64,000 nucleotides of DNA, from assembly GCA_040387515.1 (NCBI GenBank), contig JAZKDP010000022.1:1-64000 (forward strand). The letters are read 5' to 3'. This DNA is from Methylotenera_A sp040387515 (lineage in GTDB: Bacteria > Pseudomonadota > Gammaproteobacteria > Burkholderiales > Methylophilaceae). Below the pieces are notes generated by a model. That model saw nothing but the letters and a program-made list of their open reading frames with translations. It did no database searches and was not told the origin of the DNA. Below are positions 42,548 to 52,557 of the stretch, one piece after another. Within the stretch, counting starts at the first letter, position 1. Each line of letters begins with the position of its first letter. A program made the translations under genes and the position numbers.

Positions 42548-44629
42548 TTAAGCACTCATGCCATTATGCCTTAACAACGCATCCAAACTCGGCTCTCTAC
42601 CCCTAAACGCCACAAATGATTCCATCGCCGGACGGCTGCCGCCTTTGGCTAACACTTCATTTTTAAAGCGGCTACCGGCTTCTGCTGATAACGTACCCAT
42701 TTCTTCAAACAGGCTGTAAGCATCGGCAGATAATACTTCTGCCCATTTGTAGCTGTAATAGCCCGCCGCGTAGCCGCCTGCAAAAATATGGCTGAAGCTG
42801 TTAGGAAAACGGTTCCATTTTGGTGGCCTTACAACGGCTACTTCGTCACGTACTTGTTCGATTAAATCTAGCGCGGTTTGCTTACCATTTGGATCAAACT
42901 CCCCATGCAAACGCATATCAAATAATGAAAACTCAATTTGGCGCACAGTTTGCATACCGGCCTGGAAGTTTTTAGCAGCAACCATTTTATCGAATAATTC
43001 GCGTGACAATTGTGCGCCTGACTCTACATGAGCGGTCATATGGCGCAGCACTTCCCATTCCCAGCAGAAGTTTTCCATAAACTGACTTGGCAATTCTACC
43101 GCATCCCATTCCACACCCTTAATGCCAGAAACGCTGTAATCATCCACTTGCGTGAGCATATGGTGCAAGCCGTGACCGAACTCATGAAACATGGTGATGA
43201 CTTCATCGTGCGTGAATAAAGCTGGTTTTCCGCCAACTGGCGCAGAGAAATTGCAGGTTAAAAATGCCACCGGCAATTCAATTATTGATTGATTTTGAGT
43301 GTTAAGTTTTTTGCGGCGGGTAATGCATTCATCCATCCAAGCGCCGCCGCGTTTGTTGTTGCGGGCGTATAAGTCTAAATAAAAGTATGCGATTGGTTTG
43401 TTTTGGGAGTCAGATATTTCGTAGAATGCTGCATCCGCATGCCAAACTGGCGCTTCGGCTTTGCGCACTTGTACGCCAAAAATAGTTTCCGTCACCTTGA
43501 ATAAACCAGCCAATACTTTGCTTTCAGGAAAATACTGTTTTACTTCTTGGTCAGAAAACGCATATTTGTCTTCACGTAGTTTTTCGCTTACATAGCCAAC
43601 ATCCCACGCTTGCAACTCGTTAATGCCTAATTTTTTTGCATAGGCTAAAAGCTCCTGCATGTCTTTTTCTGCATAAGGTTTAGCGCGTTTAGCAAGTGTG
43701 TCTAAAAAGTCAGTCACTTGTTTTGGCGTATCAGCCATTTTGGTAGCCAGCGAAAGTTCTGCATAGTTTTTAAAACCCAGCATGCGCGCTTCTTCTTGCT
43801 TAAGTTTAAGAATATCGCTGATCAACTGTGTGTTGTCCCACTTTGGGTTTCCATTTTCATCGGGCTTACCCAATTCTGATGCTTTTGTCGCATACGCGCG
43901 GTACAGCGTCTCGCGTAATGCGCGGTTATCCGCATATTGCAGAACTGGCATGTAGGATGGAAAGTGCAAGCTAAATTGATAACCTACTTTGCCATCTGCT
44001 TTAGCAGCTTCAGCGGCCGCTTCAATCGCATCTTCTGGCAAGCCCGCTAAATCAGCCACATTTTCAACGATATATTTGAAGTCATTGGTGTTATCTAGGA
44101 TGTTTTCTTCAAACTTAGCGCCTAGTTTAGAAAGCTCTTCACTCACGGTTTTGAAACGCGCTTTTTGCTCTGCAGGCAATTCGGCGCCACCTAATTTAAA
44201 GTCGCGCACTTCATGGTTAATAATCGTTTGTTGTGTTGGGGTTAGTTTGGCAAAATCTCTGCTTGCCTGTATCGCTTTGAATTTCGCGTAAAGCCGCTCA
44301 TCTTGCGAAAGATCGCTGCCATAATCGGTTAACTTCGCTAAATTGTCATTATAAGCTTCACGCAATTCCGGGCTGTTTACCACCGCATTCATATGCCCAA
44401 CCTGGCTCCAGGCACGGCCAAGTTTTTCGCTGTGATCTTCTAACTTAAGCGTAAAATTTTCCCATGTAGGCGTTTCTGTGCTGGTAGCGAGTTGCTCAAC
44501 CAAAGCACGACCTTCTGCAATTAAACTATCCACCGCAGGGCTAATGTGCTCTGGTTTAACTTCATCAAATTTAGGCAAACCTGCGAAATGTAATAATGGG
44601 TTTGAAGCATGTAATGATGGATTTGACAC
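42548..44629 (-). CDS. prlC: oligopeptidase A
   Basis: Cytoplasmic M3-family zinc metallopeptidase that degrades short peptides, including released signal peptides. The 693-residue protein has the HEFGHGLHHML zinc site near residue 480 with the third ligand Glu in the WDAVELPSQFMENF helix. The start is GTG at 44629 with AAGGA eight bases upstream. Length matches OpdA/PrlC. It follows the DUF4870 gene by 114 bases on the same strand. Confidence 0.94.
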   Translation of the reverse strand: MSNPSLHASNPLLHFAGLPKFDEVKPEHISPAVDSLIAEGRALVEQLATSTETPTWENFTLKLEDHSEKLGRAWSQVGHMNAVVNSPELREAYNDNLAKLTDYGSDLSQDERLYAKFKAIQASRDFAKLTPTQQTIINHEVRDFKLGGAELPAEQKARFKTVSEELSKLGAKFEENILDNTNDFKYIVENVADLAGLPEDAIEAAAEAAKADGKVGYQFSLHFPSYMPVLQYADNRALRETLYRAYATKASELGKPDENGNPKWDNTQLISDILKLKQEEARMLGFKNYAELSLATKMADTPKQVTDFLDTLAKRAKPYAEKDMQELLAYAKKLGINELQAWDVGYVSEKLREDKYAFSDQEVKQYFPESKVLAGLFKVTETIFGVQVRKAEAPVWHADAAFYEISDSQNKPIAYFYLDLYARNNKRGGAWMDECITRRKKLNTQNQSIIELPVAFLTCNFSAPVGGKPALFTHDEVITMFHEFGHGLHHMLTQVDDYSVSGIKGVEWDAVELPSQFMENFCWEWEVLRHMTAHVESGAQLSRELFDKMVAAKNFQAGMQTVRQIEFSLFDMRLHGEFDPNGKQTALDLIEQVRDEVAVVRPPKWNRFPNSFSHIFAGGYAAGYYSYKWAEVLSADAYSLFEEMGTLSAEAGSRFKNEVLAKGGSRPAMESFVAFRGREPSLDALLRHNGMSA

Positions 44630-44743
44630 AAAAATTCCTTAAAACAATACGTTAACTCATCTTAATTGATGAGCTTTAGTTAACTTGCCTGACCACTCAA
44701 ATCGCAGCTATTCAAATATAGCGTAGCTAATTAAACGGAACAG

Positions 44744-45100
44744 CTAATTAATTAGCCTTAAGCAAATAGGATAGCGATATTTCTCGCCCTTGCTGGTAGA
44801 TATGGCGGCGATAATGCAAAAAACAACATTCGCGATCCAAACAATTGGTATCAAAATAAATCCAATTAAAATCCACACTAAAATGCCCGCAATAAATTGC
44901 GCGATTAACATGGTGATTTGAAAATTCAAGGCTTCTTTGGCTTGATCACTCAAATAAGCACTGTCATCTTTTTTAAGAATCCACAAGATTAACGAAGGAA
45001 TAAAAGAAAAAACCGTACCGCCAAGATGGGTCACGGTAGCAATATTTTTATCGTCATTACTTGGTGGTAAGTGGTCAGGCTCTATAACTTCTGCGGACAT
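44744..45100 (-). CDS. DUF4870 membrane protein
   Basis: A 118-residue protein of the DUF4870 family with two or three hydrophobic segments (about 28-43, 64-87 and 88-104). The LILWILKKDDSAYLSDQAKEALNFQITMLIAQ region (about 37-68; key SxxQAKEALNFQI) is the family's signature. Function is unknown. It ends the run of genes that begins with the PTS operon, 18 bases after ptsI, and may simply be the last gene of it. Confidence 0.85.
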   Translation of the reverse strand: MSAEVIEPDHLPPSNDDKNIATVTHLGGTVFSFIPSLILWILKKDDSAYLSDQAKEALNFQITMLIAQFIAGILVWILIGFILIPIVWIANVVFCIIAAISTSKGEKYRYPICLRLIN

Positions 45101-45118
45101 ATTGATTCCTTTTAGTGA

Positions 45119-46897
45119 TTAATGCAGGTTAAATTTGGCAACCTTTAGTTCGATTTTTTCAATATCCGTATGACTTAACACCTTGCGCGCGTGAGCGTTT
45201 AGAACTGACATTTCACTGTGTAGCACTTGCTGTTTAACACTTAAAATATTGCTTGGATGCATTGAAAACTGACGCAAGCCCATGCCAATTAACAATTGCG
45301 TTAATTTTGCGTCACCTGCCATTTCGCCACATACCGAAACCGGTTTACCCAATCTTTCACCCGCTTTAATCGTCATTGAAATCAGCTTTAGCACTGCTGG
45401 ATGTAGCGCGTTATAAAGGTGCGCAACTGCATCATCCGTACGGTCAATCGCCAGCGTATATTGAATTAAATCATTAGTGCCTATCGACATAAAATCCAAT
45501 TCTTTGGCGAACGCTTCTGCATTAATTGCAGCAGCAGGCACTTCAATCATGCCACCTAATGCAATATTTTCATCAAAAGGCATATCTTGTTTGCGTAAAC
45601 TTATTTTTGCTCGCTCAAGTAATAATTTAGTTTGGCGCAGTTCAGACAAAGTAGACAACATCGGAATTAATATTTTGATATGTCCAAAATGCGAAGCACG
45701 CAAAATCGCACGTAATTGTGTGAGAAAAATTTGTGGTTCGCTTAAACATAAACGCACCGCGCGCAAACCGAGCGCAGGGTTAGCGCAACTGCTCACCGTA
45801 TCAGGATTCATCTGCTTATCCGCACCTAAATCTAGCGTGCGAATAGTGACCGGCATGCCTTTCATGGCCTCTGTCACTTGCTTGTAAGCCAAAAACTGCT
45901 CTTCTTCATCAGGCATTTCGCGCTTGTTCATAAACAAAAATTCAGTGCGATATAAACCAATGCCCGTTGCGCCAGATGCTTTTACTGCAACCACATCTTC
46001 TGGTACCTCAATATTTGCATGTAGCTCAATCGCTGTGCCGCAAATCGTCACCGCTTTGGTGGTTTTAATACGTTGTAATTTTTGTTGCTCTAATTCCCAC
46101 TGCTCTTGGCGCAGCTTATATTCGGCCAAAACTTCTTTGCTTGGGTTAACAATCACCACACCCAAACTACCGTCTACAATCATTAACTCATTGTCGTTAA
46201 TTAAATCACGGGCACGCTGCAAAGCTACAATAGAGGGAATATTTAAGCTACGCGCTAAAATTGCCGTATGCGATGTTACGCCACCAACATCGGTCACAAA
46301 TGCCGCAAAATGGTGTTGTTTAAATTGAATGGCATCTGCTGGCGAAATATCATGTGCCACTAAAATGGTGGCATTCTCTTGCTGTTTAACAGTCTGTTGT
46401 TTAGTCGATGATTGATTGGGCGCTTGATTCGGGTGGCCCAACAAAACCTTAATCACACGCTCTACAACTTGCACTACATCTTGTTTGCGCTCACGCAAGT
46501 ATTCATCTTCAATAGCATCAAACTGCTCAACAATGCCATCCATTTGCTGCTTAATTGCCCACTCGGCGTTGCACTGCTCTTTGGAAATAATTTCTTTAGG
46601 AATTTCTGATAACGACTTATCCGCCAGCATAATGAGATGCGTGTTGATAAATGCACCAATCTCGGCAGGTGCATTTTTTGATAATGACTCACGGATCGCT
46701 TCTAAATCTTTTTTTACGGTATGAATTGCGGCGTTAAAGCGGGCGATCTCATCGTCAATTAAATGCTTGGGTAATTGATAATGCACCACCTCAAGCAGTG
46801 CATTAGAGACCAAATGTGCACGGCCAATGGCGATGCCACTGGACACACCAATACCGTGAATACTGAAACTAGATTGTTGGTTTTCCTGTTTCGGCAA
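45119..46897 (-). CDS. ptsI: PTS phosphotransferase enzyme I
   Basis: Passes phosphate from PEP to HPr. The 592-residue protein has the phospho-His in GGVTSHTAILARS, the PEP-binding AMGMP-type region (TIRTLDLGADKQMNPD) and the C-terminal signature DFMSIGTNDLIQYTLAIDR. The start is TTG at 46897, 2 bases after the ptsH stop, with a GAGGGTGAG-type site within the end of ptsH. Neighbours and lack of a sugar permease point to a regulatory, not transporting, PTS. Confidence 0.95.
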   Translation of the reverse strand: MPKQENQQSSFSIHGIGVSSGIAIGRAHLVSNALLEVVHYQLPKHLIDDEIARFNAAIHTVKKDLEAIRESLSKNAPAEIGAFINTHLIMLADKSLSEIPKEIISKEQCNAEWAIKQQMDGIVEQFDAIEDEYLRERKQDVVQVVERVIKVLLGHPNQAPNQSSTKQQTVKQQENATILVAHDISPADAIQFKQHHFAAFVTDVGGVTSHTAILARSLNIPSIVALQRARDLINDNELMIVDGSLGVVIVNPSKEVLAEYKLRQEQWELEQQKLQRIKTTKAVTICGTAIELHANIEVPEDVVAVKASGATGIGLYRTEFLFMNKREMPDEEEQFLAYKQVTEAMKGMPVTIRTLDLGADKQMNPDTVSSCANPALGLRAVRLCLSEPQIFLTQLRAILRASHFGHIKILIPMLSTLSELRQTKLLLERAKISLRKQDMPFDENIALGGMIEVPAAAINAEAFAKELDFMSIGTNDLIQYTLAIDRTDDAVAHLYNALHPAVLKLISMTIKAGERLGKPVSVCGEMAGDAKLTQLLIGMGLRQFSMHPSNILSVKQQVLHSEMSVLNAHARKVLSHTDIEKIELKVAKFNLH

Positions 46898-46899
46898 GA

Positions 46900-47169
46900 C
46901 TACTCACCCTCGCCAAAGTAGTCATTAATTAAAGTCTGCAAGGCAGTGATTGCTACACTTTCATCTGCGCCATCAGCTTCTAAAGTAATGATTGAGCCTT
47001 TGCCCGCAGCCAGCATCATCACACCCATAATACTTTTGGCATTTACGCGACGACCGTTTTTCTCTACCCAAATTTCACTGCTAAACTGGCTGGCGGTTTG
47101 GGTTAATTTGCTGCTGGCACGCGCATGCAAACCCAGTTTGTTGATTATTGTTATTTCTTGTTTAATCAT
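46900..47169 (-). CDS. ptsH: phosphocarrier protein HPr
   Basis: The 89-residue HPr takes phosphate on His15 (LGLHARASS) from enzyme I and can also be phosphorylated on Ser46 (AKSIMGVMML) by HPr kinase, whose gene hprK is nearby. Both sites are intact, so the double control typical of Betaproteobacteria and Firmicutes-like HPr is possible. It lies between the EIIA gene and ptsI. Confidence 0.96.
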   Translation of the reverse strand: MIKQEITIINKLGLHARASSKLTQTASQFSSEIWVEKNGRRVNAKSIMGVMMLAAGKGSIITLEADGADESVAITALQTLINDYFGEGE

Positions 47170-47190
47170 TTTTTGCTCACTAGGTTTTGA

Positions 47191-47613
47191 CTATTTTCGA
47201 TTTGCTACATGATAATGCTCACAGCTGATCTCAGTAAAGCGCACCACGCCTTCACGCCCGCCACTAATGGCTTTTTCCATACACATTTTGATAGCGCACT
47301 CGCGATAATTGAGTACTCGCACCAACATGGGCAAATTAACTCCCGCCACACCTTCTACCACATCGGGCGTTAGCAATTTAAGCACCATATTGCATGGCGT
47401 CGCGCCATACATATCTGATAGCACCAAAACACCATCGCCCGTATTCAGTTTTTTAACCAACTCCTGCGCTTTAGGTAATAAGGCACTTGGGTCATCATTG
47501 GTTGCCACTTCTAAAGCTTCCAATTGCGGCGGGCGTTTGCCCAGCACATGGCTAGCACAGTGAATCAAACTTTCACCCAAGTTGCCATGCGCGATAATTA
47601 AAAGTCCAATCAT
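47191..47613 (-). CDS. PTS EIIA component, mannose type
   Basis: A 140-residue EIIA-Man domain with the phospho-His at residue 9 (LIIAHGNLGE) and the VLSDMYGATPCNMV segment. It would accept phosphate from HPr. No EIIB or EIIC of this family lies nearby, so it probably ends a regulatory phosphorelay. It is 51 bases from rapZ and 21 from ptsH on the same strand. Confidence 0.92.
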   Translation of the reverse strand: MIGLLIIAHGNLGESLIHCASHVLGKRPPQLEALEVATNDDPSALLPKAQELVKKLNTGDGVLVLSDMYGATPCNMVLKLLTPDVVEGVAGVNLPMLVRVLNYRECAIKMCMEKAISGGREGVVRFTEISCEHYHVANRK

Positions 47614-47664
47614 GTTACTTTTCTACTTTCTGACGCGTCAATTATAACGTTCATTCAATAATTA

Positions 47665-48540
47665 CTAATCAAGCTCGCGGTGCCGAATAATCACTTGTTG
47701 CTTTTGTTGTTTAAAATTCGCGCCACCAAAATATGCTGCAAGCTGCTCTACAAAATACACAGACCGATGTTGTCCGCCTGTGCAACCAATCGCTACCGTT
47801 AAATAACTACGATGATCTTGATTAAAACTAGGTAGCCACTTTTCTACATAATGCTGAATATCTGCCAGCATTTCAATGACTGCGGGCTGCTTTGCCAAAA
47901 ACACTTGCACAGCGGCATCCTTGCCAGTTAGTGGTTTTAACACAGCATCATAATGAGGGTTTGGCAAACTGCGCACATCAAACACAAAATCAGCATCTAA
48001 TGGAATACCGTTTTTAAAACCGAATGAAGTAAATAATAAAACCAAACCCCTGCTGTTCGCATCGCCAGTATTATAGTTATCTTGCTTCAGTAAATCACGT
48101 ATATGGTTGCGCAATGCGTTGGCGCTTAAGTTACTAGTATCGATGTGATGACCAAGCTCTGCGACGCCTGCCAGCAACTCACGTTCATTCGCAATACTTT
48201 CGGGCAATGTCGTGCTCTCGTTACTTAACGGATGCTTGCGGCGCGTTTCAGAGAAACGTTTTACCAAGGTTTCAACAGCTGACTCTAGAAACCACACTTG
48301 TACTTGATTACCATCAGATTTCAGGCCTTCAATTGCCTTTGGCAACGCTTCTAATGCGGCGCTACGACTATCAATACTAATGGCGATTTTACTGTGATTG
48401 GTGGCATTAAGATGTTGCGAAATTTGTGGCAACAATGTGGCTGGCAAGTTATCGATGCAATAAAAACTGCTGTCTTCTAATGCGCGTAGCACAATACTTT
48501 TGCCTGAGCCAGAAAGGCCTGTCACGATAATAATCTGCAT
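47665..48540 (-). CDS. rapZ: RNase adapter protein RapZ
   Basis: The 291-residue P-loop protein (GLSGSGKS near residue 7) delivers small RNAs such as GlmZ to RNase E in enteric bacteria and binds glucosamine-6-phosphate. GCTGGQHRSVYFVEQLA in the C-domain is typical. It overlaps hprK by one base (TAATG) and continues the hprK-rapZ-EIIA order of Betaproteobacteria. Whether its RNA-related function applies outside Enterobacteria is less certain. Confidence 0.94.
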   Translation of the reverse strand: MQIIIVTGLSGSGKSIVLRALEDSSFYCIDNLPATLLPQISQHLNATNHSKIAISIDSRSAALEALPKAIEGLKSDGNQVQVWFLESAVETLVKRFSETRRKHPLSNESTTLPESIANERELLAGVAELGHHIDTSNLSANALRNHIRDLLKQDNYNTGDANSRGLVLLFTSFGFKNGIPLDADFVFDVRSLPNPHYDAVLKPLTGKDAAVQVFLAKQPAVIEMLADIQHYVEKWLPSFNQDHRSYLTVAIGCTGGQHRSVYFVEQLAAYFGGANFKQQKQQVIIRHRELD

Positions 48541-49550
48541 TACTTTGTCTGCTTGCCTATTGATTTTTGGCTTGATTGTGGACTTGCTATTTGACTATCG
48601 GTCTTGTCTAAACTGGCTTTTTGCATCATTTGTCTTTGACGCTGGCTAAATTGTTTGGTTGCATTAATGCCTCTTAACAAGAGCATATGGTTTCGCACTG
48701 CAACTTCCAGCAATACCGCAATATTTCGGCCTGCCGCAATCGGTATATTCACTTTTGGGATATCTACTTCCAGCACACGCTCATGCTGCGTTTTAGCATT
48801 GAGCCTATCCAGCTTGAGTGGATTTAACGTATCCGCAAGCTCTAGTTGGATAATCAAATCCAAGGGCTTCGTCGGCTTAACTGCATTATCGCCAAACAAT
48901 GCGCGAATATTTAAGATTCCAAGTCCACGCACTTCTAAAAAATCTTGTAATAATGCTGGGCAACGGCCTTCAATGCGTTCGGGCGATATTTTAAAAAAAT
49001 CGACAATATCATCGGCCACCAAACGATGGCCACGCGTAATCAGCTCTAACGCCAACTCGCTTTTACCAATGGCCGCATTACCTTTAATCAGCACGCCAAA
49101 ACCTTGCACTTCTATAAAAACACCATGCAAACTGATGGTTTCTGCCATGGCAAGCTTCAAATAATGGCTTAATAAATCCATTAACTGCGGACTTTGCATG
49201 GTGGAGGTAAATAATGGAATGCCGTGACTATTAGCCGCTAAAATCAATTCTTTAGGTGGTTTTTCACCATTAGCAACCACAACCGCAGCTAAATCGGTTG
49301 CGTATAAATTGGTAATTGCCTGCTGCATCGCAATGATGCTCAGGCTGTTTAAATAGTCCATCTCAGCGCACCCCAACACCTGCACCCGATTAGGATGCAC
49401 GAAATTAAGATGGCCGATTAAAGCCAAAGACGGCTTTGTGACTTTTTCGGAATTAAGTTGGTTATTACCGCCATCAAGCCCTGCAATCCAACGGAGTTTG
49501 AGCTTGAGGCGGGTTTCCTTGAATAACTCGGCTACGTTAATTTGAGCCAT
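48540..49550 (-). CDS. hprK: HPr kinase/phosphorylase
   Basis: Phosphorylates and dephosphorylates Ser46 of HPr. The 336-residue protein has the Walker A loop GNAAIGKSELALELI, the LVADD active-site segment and the EIxx-RCP/VRGLGIL signature (ERIEGRCPALLQDFLEVRG). Its N-terminal domain is complete. A 20-residue Ser/Gln-rich tail follows the fold. The usual ptsN gene between hpf and hprK is absent; the 168-base gap upstream holds no ORF. Confidence 0.95.
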   Translation of the reverse strand: MAQINVAELFKETRLKLKLRWIAGLDGGNNQLNSEKVTKPSLALIGHLNFVHPNRVQVLGCAEMDYLNSLSIIAMQQAITNLYATDLAAVVVANGEKPPKELILAANSHGIPLFTSTMQSPQLMDLLSHYLKLAMAETISLHGVFIEVQGFGVLIKGNAAIGKSELALELITRGHRLVADDIVDFFKISPERIEGRCPALLQDFLEVRGLGILNIRALFGDNAVKPTKPLDLIIQLELADTLNPLKLDRLNAKTQHERVLEVDIPKVNIPIAAGRNIAVLLEVAVRNHMLLLRGINATKQFSQRQRQMMQKASLDKTDSQIASPQSSQKSIGKQTK

Positions 49551-49718
49551 GATTAAAAATTAAACTTTCGTTGCAATACGTCGTTGCTCATAAAAAATTT
49601 TCGCTTACATATAAACATATGCGGCGCTGTCATTTTTTATTCGCGCCTGACTAACAAGTTTAAAACTTTGCCAAATTTAAAAAACCTTGCTTGGAAACTT
49701 TAATTTTAATCTTTTAAG

Positions 49719-50063
49719 TTAGTTAAGAGTTGGATTTTCATCAACCGATTGATGCTTCACGGCACCATTGGTTTTATGATGGCTGCCCTGTTTTTCTTTG
49801 TGTTTGAGAACTTGACGGTCTAGCTTATCCGTCAGCATATCAATCGCGCTATACATGTTCTCATCGATGCACTCAGCATGTAGATCATTGCCGGGTACGT
49901 GTAATGTAGCCTCTACTTTTTGAGCGAGCTTTTCTACACTCATGGTAACTTTTACGTCAATCACATGATCGAAGTGATTGCGAATTCTAACGAGTTTGCT
50001 CTGCACATATTCGCGCATTGCAGGTGTAATTTCTAAGTGATGCCCAGTTAATTGTAAATTCAT
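49719..50063 (-). CDS. hpf: ribosome hibernation promoting factor
   Basis: Short HPF binds the 30S subunit and promotes inactive 100S ribosome dimers in slow growth. The 114-residue protein has MNLQLTGHHLEITPAMREYV, VTMSVEKLAQKVEATLHV and the DMYSAID-like ENMYSAIDMLTDKLDRQV stretch. The ATG at 50063 has a strong AAGGAG six bases upstream; an in-frame start at 50129 is not needed. A basic tail of about 20 residues follows the fold. It is downstream of rpoN. Confidence 0.93.
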   Translation of the reverse strand: MNLQLTGHHLEITPAMREYVQSKLVRIRNHFDHVIDVKVTMSVEKLAQKVEATLHVPGNDLHAECIDENMYSAIDMLTDKLDRQVLKHKEKQGSHHKTNGAVKHQSVDENPTLN

Positions 50064-50221
50064 GACTTGCTCCTTATTGAAATTGTTCTTTAAGTAAAGC
50101 TTGCCAATAAGTAGCACATCTTTACTCATCGAACAATTTCAGTGTACACCTTTGGTTATTTTTTGCGAGGTGGTTTTGGCAGATTGCTTAGAATATTTTG
50201 TAAAGTTTTTGTAAAAAATGA

Positions 50222-51799
50222 CTATAGTGATTTACGTAAATTCGCAGGAGGAATGTTTAGCGACTCACGATACTTGGCGATAGTACGTCGCGCAACAATA
50301 ATGCCTTGTTTTGCCAAAACATCGGTAATCTGGTTATCTGACAAAGGCTTTTTAGGCGTTTCTTCAGCCACCAGTTGTTTAATTAGCGCACGAATCGCAG
50401 TGGCCGAAGCCGAACCGCCAGCATCGGTTGATACATGACTACCAAAGAAATATTTCAGCTCAAACACTCCTCGCGGAGTGAGCATATACTTATGCGTTGT
50501 AACGCGCGAAATGGTGGATTCATGCAACTCCAGCTCTTCTGCAATTTCACGCAATACTAGCGGACGCATGGCAATTTCACCATGCTCAAAAAAGTTACGT
50601 TGACGGTCTACAATGGCTTGGCTCACGCGCAAAATTGTCGAAAAGCGTTGCTGGATATTTTTAATCATCCATTTGGCTTCCTGCATTTGCGTTTGCAAAT
50701 ATTGATTCGAGTTTTCGCGATTGCGCTTCAATATATCCGCATAAAGCTGGTTAATACGCAACTTAGGAATCACGCCATCATTTAATGTGGCGATCCAAAT
50801 ACCTTTTACCTTTTTAACCAGGACTTCATGCTGAATAAAATGATCGCGACTGAGTTGGGCAAAATCACTACCAGGGCGCGGATTCTGTTGCTTAATTAAG
50901 GTTTGAGCACCTTTTAATGCAACATCATCGCAACTCAGTAGTTTACGTAACTTAGCAAAATCCTTATTCGCTAATACCGCCAAATGTTGTTGGACAATGA
51001 TTTTGGCAAGACTTAGAAATTCGGTTTCTTTTGGCAGCACGTTTAACTGCAACAATAAGCACTCTTGCAAATTGGTCGCGCCCAGTCCTGGCGGATCCAA
51101 ATGCTGAATCAGTTTTAAAGCAGTTTCCAGTTCCAACAATTCAATTTCAAGTTCAGGCGGCAATAAGTCTGCCATGTCGGCCAACGACTCTTCCAAATAG
51201 CCATCGTCATTAATACTATCAATCAGCAACTGCACCAGCGTTTGATCGCGATCAGACAAAGGCATTAACTTAAGCTGACTTAATAGATGCTCGCGTAAAC
51301 TTGCAGAAACTATTTCCTGGCGTGTGTAATCTCCGTCATCATCGTCACTATTATTTTGGCGACCGCCTTCATCCCAATTACTCGAACTGCCATACTCTTC
51401 GTGATTATCATCAAAGTCAGTGGCTGAAAAATCCTCACCTGCGCTCGTTATTTCTTGCTGCGCATCATTCGACTCTTGACTTTCTTGAGCGGCAGTATTG
51501 CTGACTTCTTGATAATCTAAACTGTTAAAAGCATCTGGCTCATCCACATCGGCTGCTTGTTTACCATCAGCATCTAAAGGGTCATTATCATTATTTTTTT
51601 GCGCGGCATTATCATCAAAACCTGCATCTGCATCACCCTCTTCGCCATCAACCAGCTCTAATAGCGGATTCTCTTGCAAAATCACATCTAGCTCTTGATT
51701 TAGCTCAAGACTAGATAGTTGCAGCAAGCGAATAGATTGCTGCAACTGTGGCGTTAATGCCAGATTTTGCGAAATTCTAAGTTGTAAATTTTGCTTCAT
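50222..51799 (-). CDS. rpoN: RNA polymerase sigma-54 factor
   Basis: Alternative sigma factor that needs AAA+ activators. The 525-residue protein has the Gln/Leu-rich region I (LTPQLQQSIRLLQLSSLELNQEL), an acidic region II of about residues 55-165 rich in Asp, Asn and Glu, the core-binding region and the C-terminal RpoN box ARRTIAKYRESLNIP near 506. The acidic region is longer than usual. Its presence makes the degenerate NtrX notable, since that partner cannot serve as its activator. It lies between lptB and hpf. Confidence 0.96.
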   Translation of the reverse strand: MKQNLQLRISQNLALTPQLQQSIRLLQLSSLELNQELDVILQENPLLELVDGEEGDADAGFDDNAAQKNNDNDPLDADGKQAADVDEPDAFNSLDYQEVSNTAAQESQESNDAQQEITSAGEDFSATDFDDNHEEYGSSSNWDEGGRQNNSDDDDGDYTRQEIVSASLREHLLSQLKLMPLSDRDQTLVQLLIDSINDDGYLEESLADMADLLPPELEIELLELETALKLIQHLDPPGLGATNLQECLLLQLNVLPKETEFLSLAKIIVQQHLAVLANKDFAKLRKLLSCDDVALKGAQTLIKQQNPRPGSDFAQLSRDHFIQHEVLVKKVKGIWIATLNDGVIPKLRINQLYADILKRNRENSNQYLQTQMQEAKWMIKNIQQRFSTILRVSQAIVDRQRNFFEHGEIAMRPLVLREIAEELELHESTISRVTTHKYMLTPRGVFELKYFFGSHVSTDAGGSASATAIRALIKQLVAEETPKKPLSDNQITDVLAKQGIIVARRTIAKYRESLNIPPANLRKSL

Positions 51800-51814
51800 A
51801 TGAGTATTTTGAAA

Positions 51815-52537
51815 CTACAGCCTAAAATCTTTCCCTAAATACACTTCGCGCACCGCTTCATTATTCACAATCTCGGCAGGATGACCAGATGCAAACACTG
51901 TGCCGTCATTGACAATATAGGCACGATCACAAATGCCCAAAGTTTCGCGCACATTATGGTCGGTTATTAATACGCCAATATTTTTACTGCTTAAAAAACG
52001 AATAATCTTTTGAATATCCAATACGGCAATCGGATCGATGCCTGCAAAAGGCTCATCCAGCAAAATAAAGCTGGGGTTGGTGGCTAAACAGCGTGCAATC
52101 TCAACCCGTCGGCGCTCACCGCCAGACAAACTAATCGCCGTGCTGTTGCGGATATGCACGATATGCAACTCTTGCAACAAGGACTCAAGCTGTGCATGCT
52201 TTTCTTCTTCGGTTAAGTCTTGCAGCTCTAAAATGGCCATTATGTTTTCGGTTACCGTTAGCTTGCGAAAAATAGACGGCTCTTGTGGTAAATAAGCCAA
52301 GCCCATACGTGCGCGGCTGTGAATTGGCATGCGGCTTAAATCTTTGCCATTGAGCAAAATTCGCCCTGCGTCCAACATCACCAGTCCGACAATCATATAA
52401 AAACTGGTCGTCTTACCCGCTCCATTTGGGCCAAGCAACCCAACTACTTCACCACTATTAATTTGCAGCGATATATCTTGTACCACAGTGCGTGTTTTAT
52501 AGGATTTTCGTAGATGCTCTACAACGAGTTCGCTCAT
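51815..52537 (-). CDS. lptB: LPS export ABC transporter ATP-binding protein
   Basis: ATPase of the LptB2FG complex that extracts LPS from the inner membrane. The 240-residue protein has GPNGAGKTT (Walker A), YLPQEPSIFRKLTV (Q-loop region), LSGGERRRVEIARCLA (ABC signature) and FILLDEPFAGID (Walker B). It follows lptA and precedes rpoN by 15 bases, the usual order. Confidence 0.96.
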   Translation of the reverse strand: MSELVVEHLRKSYKTRTVVQDISLQINSGEVVGLLGPNGAGKTTSFYMIVGLVMLDAGRILLNGKDLSRMPIHSRARMGLAYLPQEPSIFRKLTVTENIMAILELQDLTEEEKHAQLESLLQELHIVHIRNSTAISLSGGERRRVEIARCLATNPSFILLDEPFAGIDPIAVLDIQKIIRFLSSKNIGVLITDHNVRETLGICDRAYIVNDGTVFASGHPAEIVNNEAVREVYLGKDFRL

Positions 52538-52557
52538 TTTTTGAATTGTTTTTTAAA

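Noticed and set aside
50064..50221. Sigma-54 promoter between rpoN and hpf
   Set aside because: TTGGCAGATTGC looks similar but the GG-GC spacing is two bases too short.
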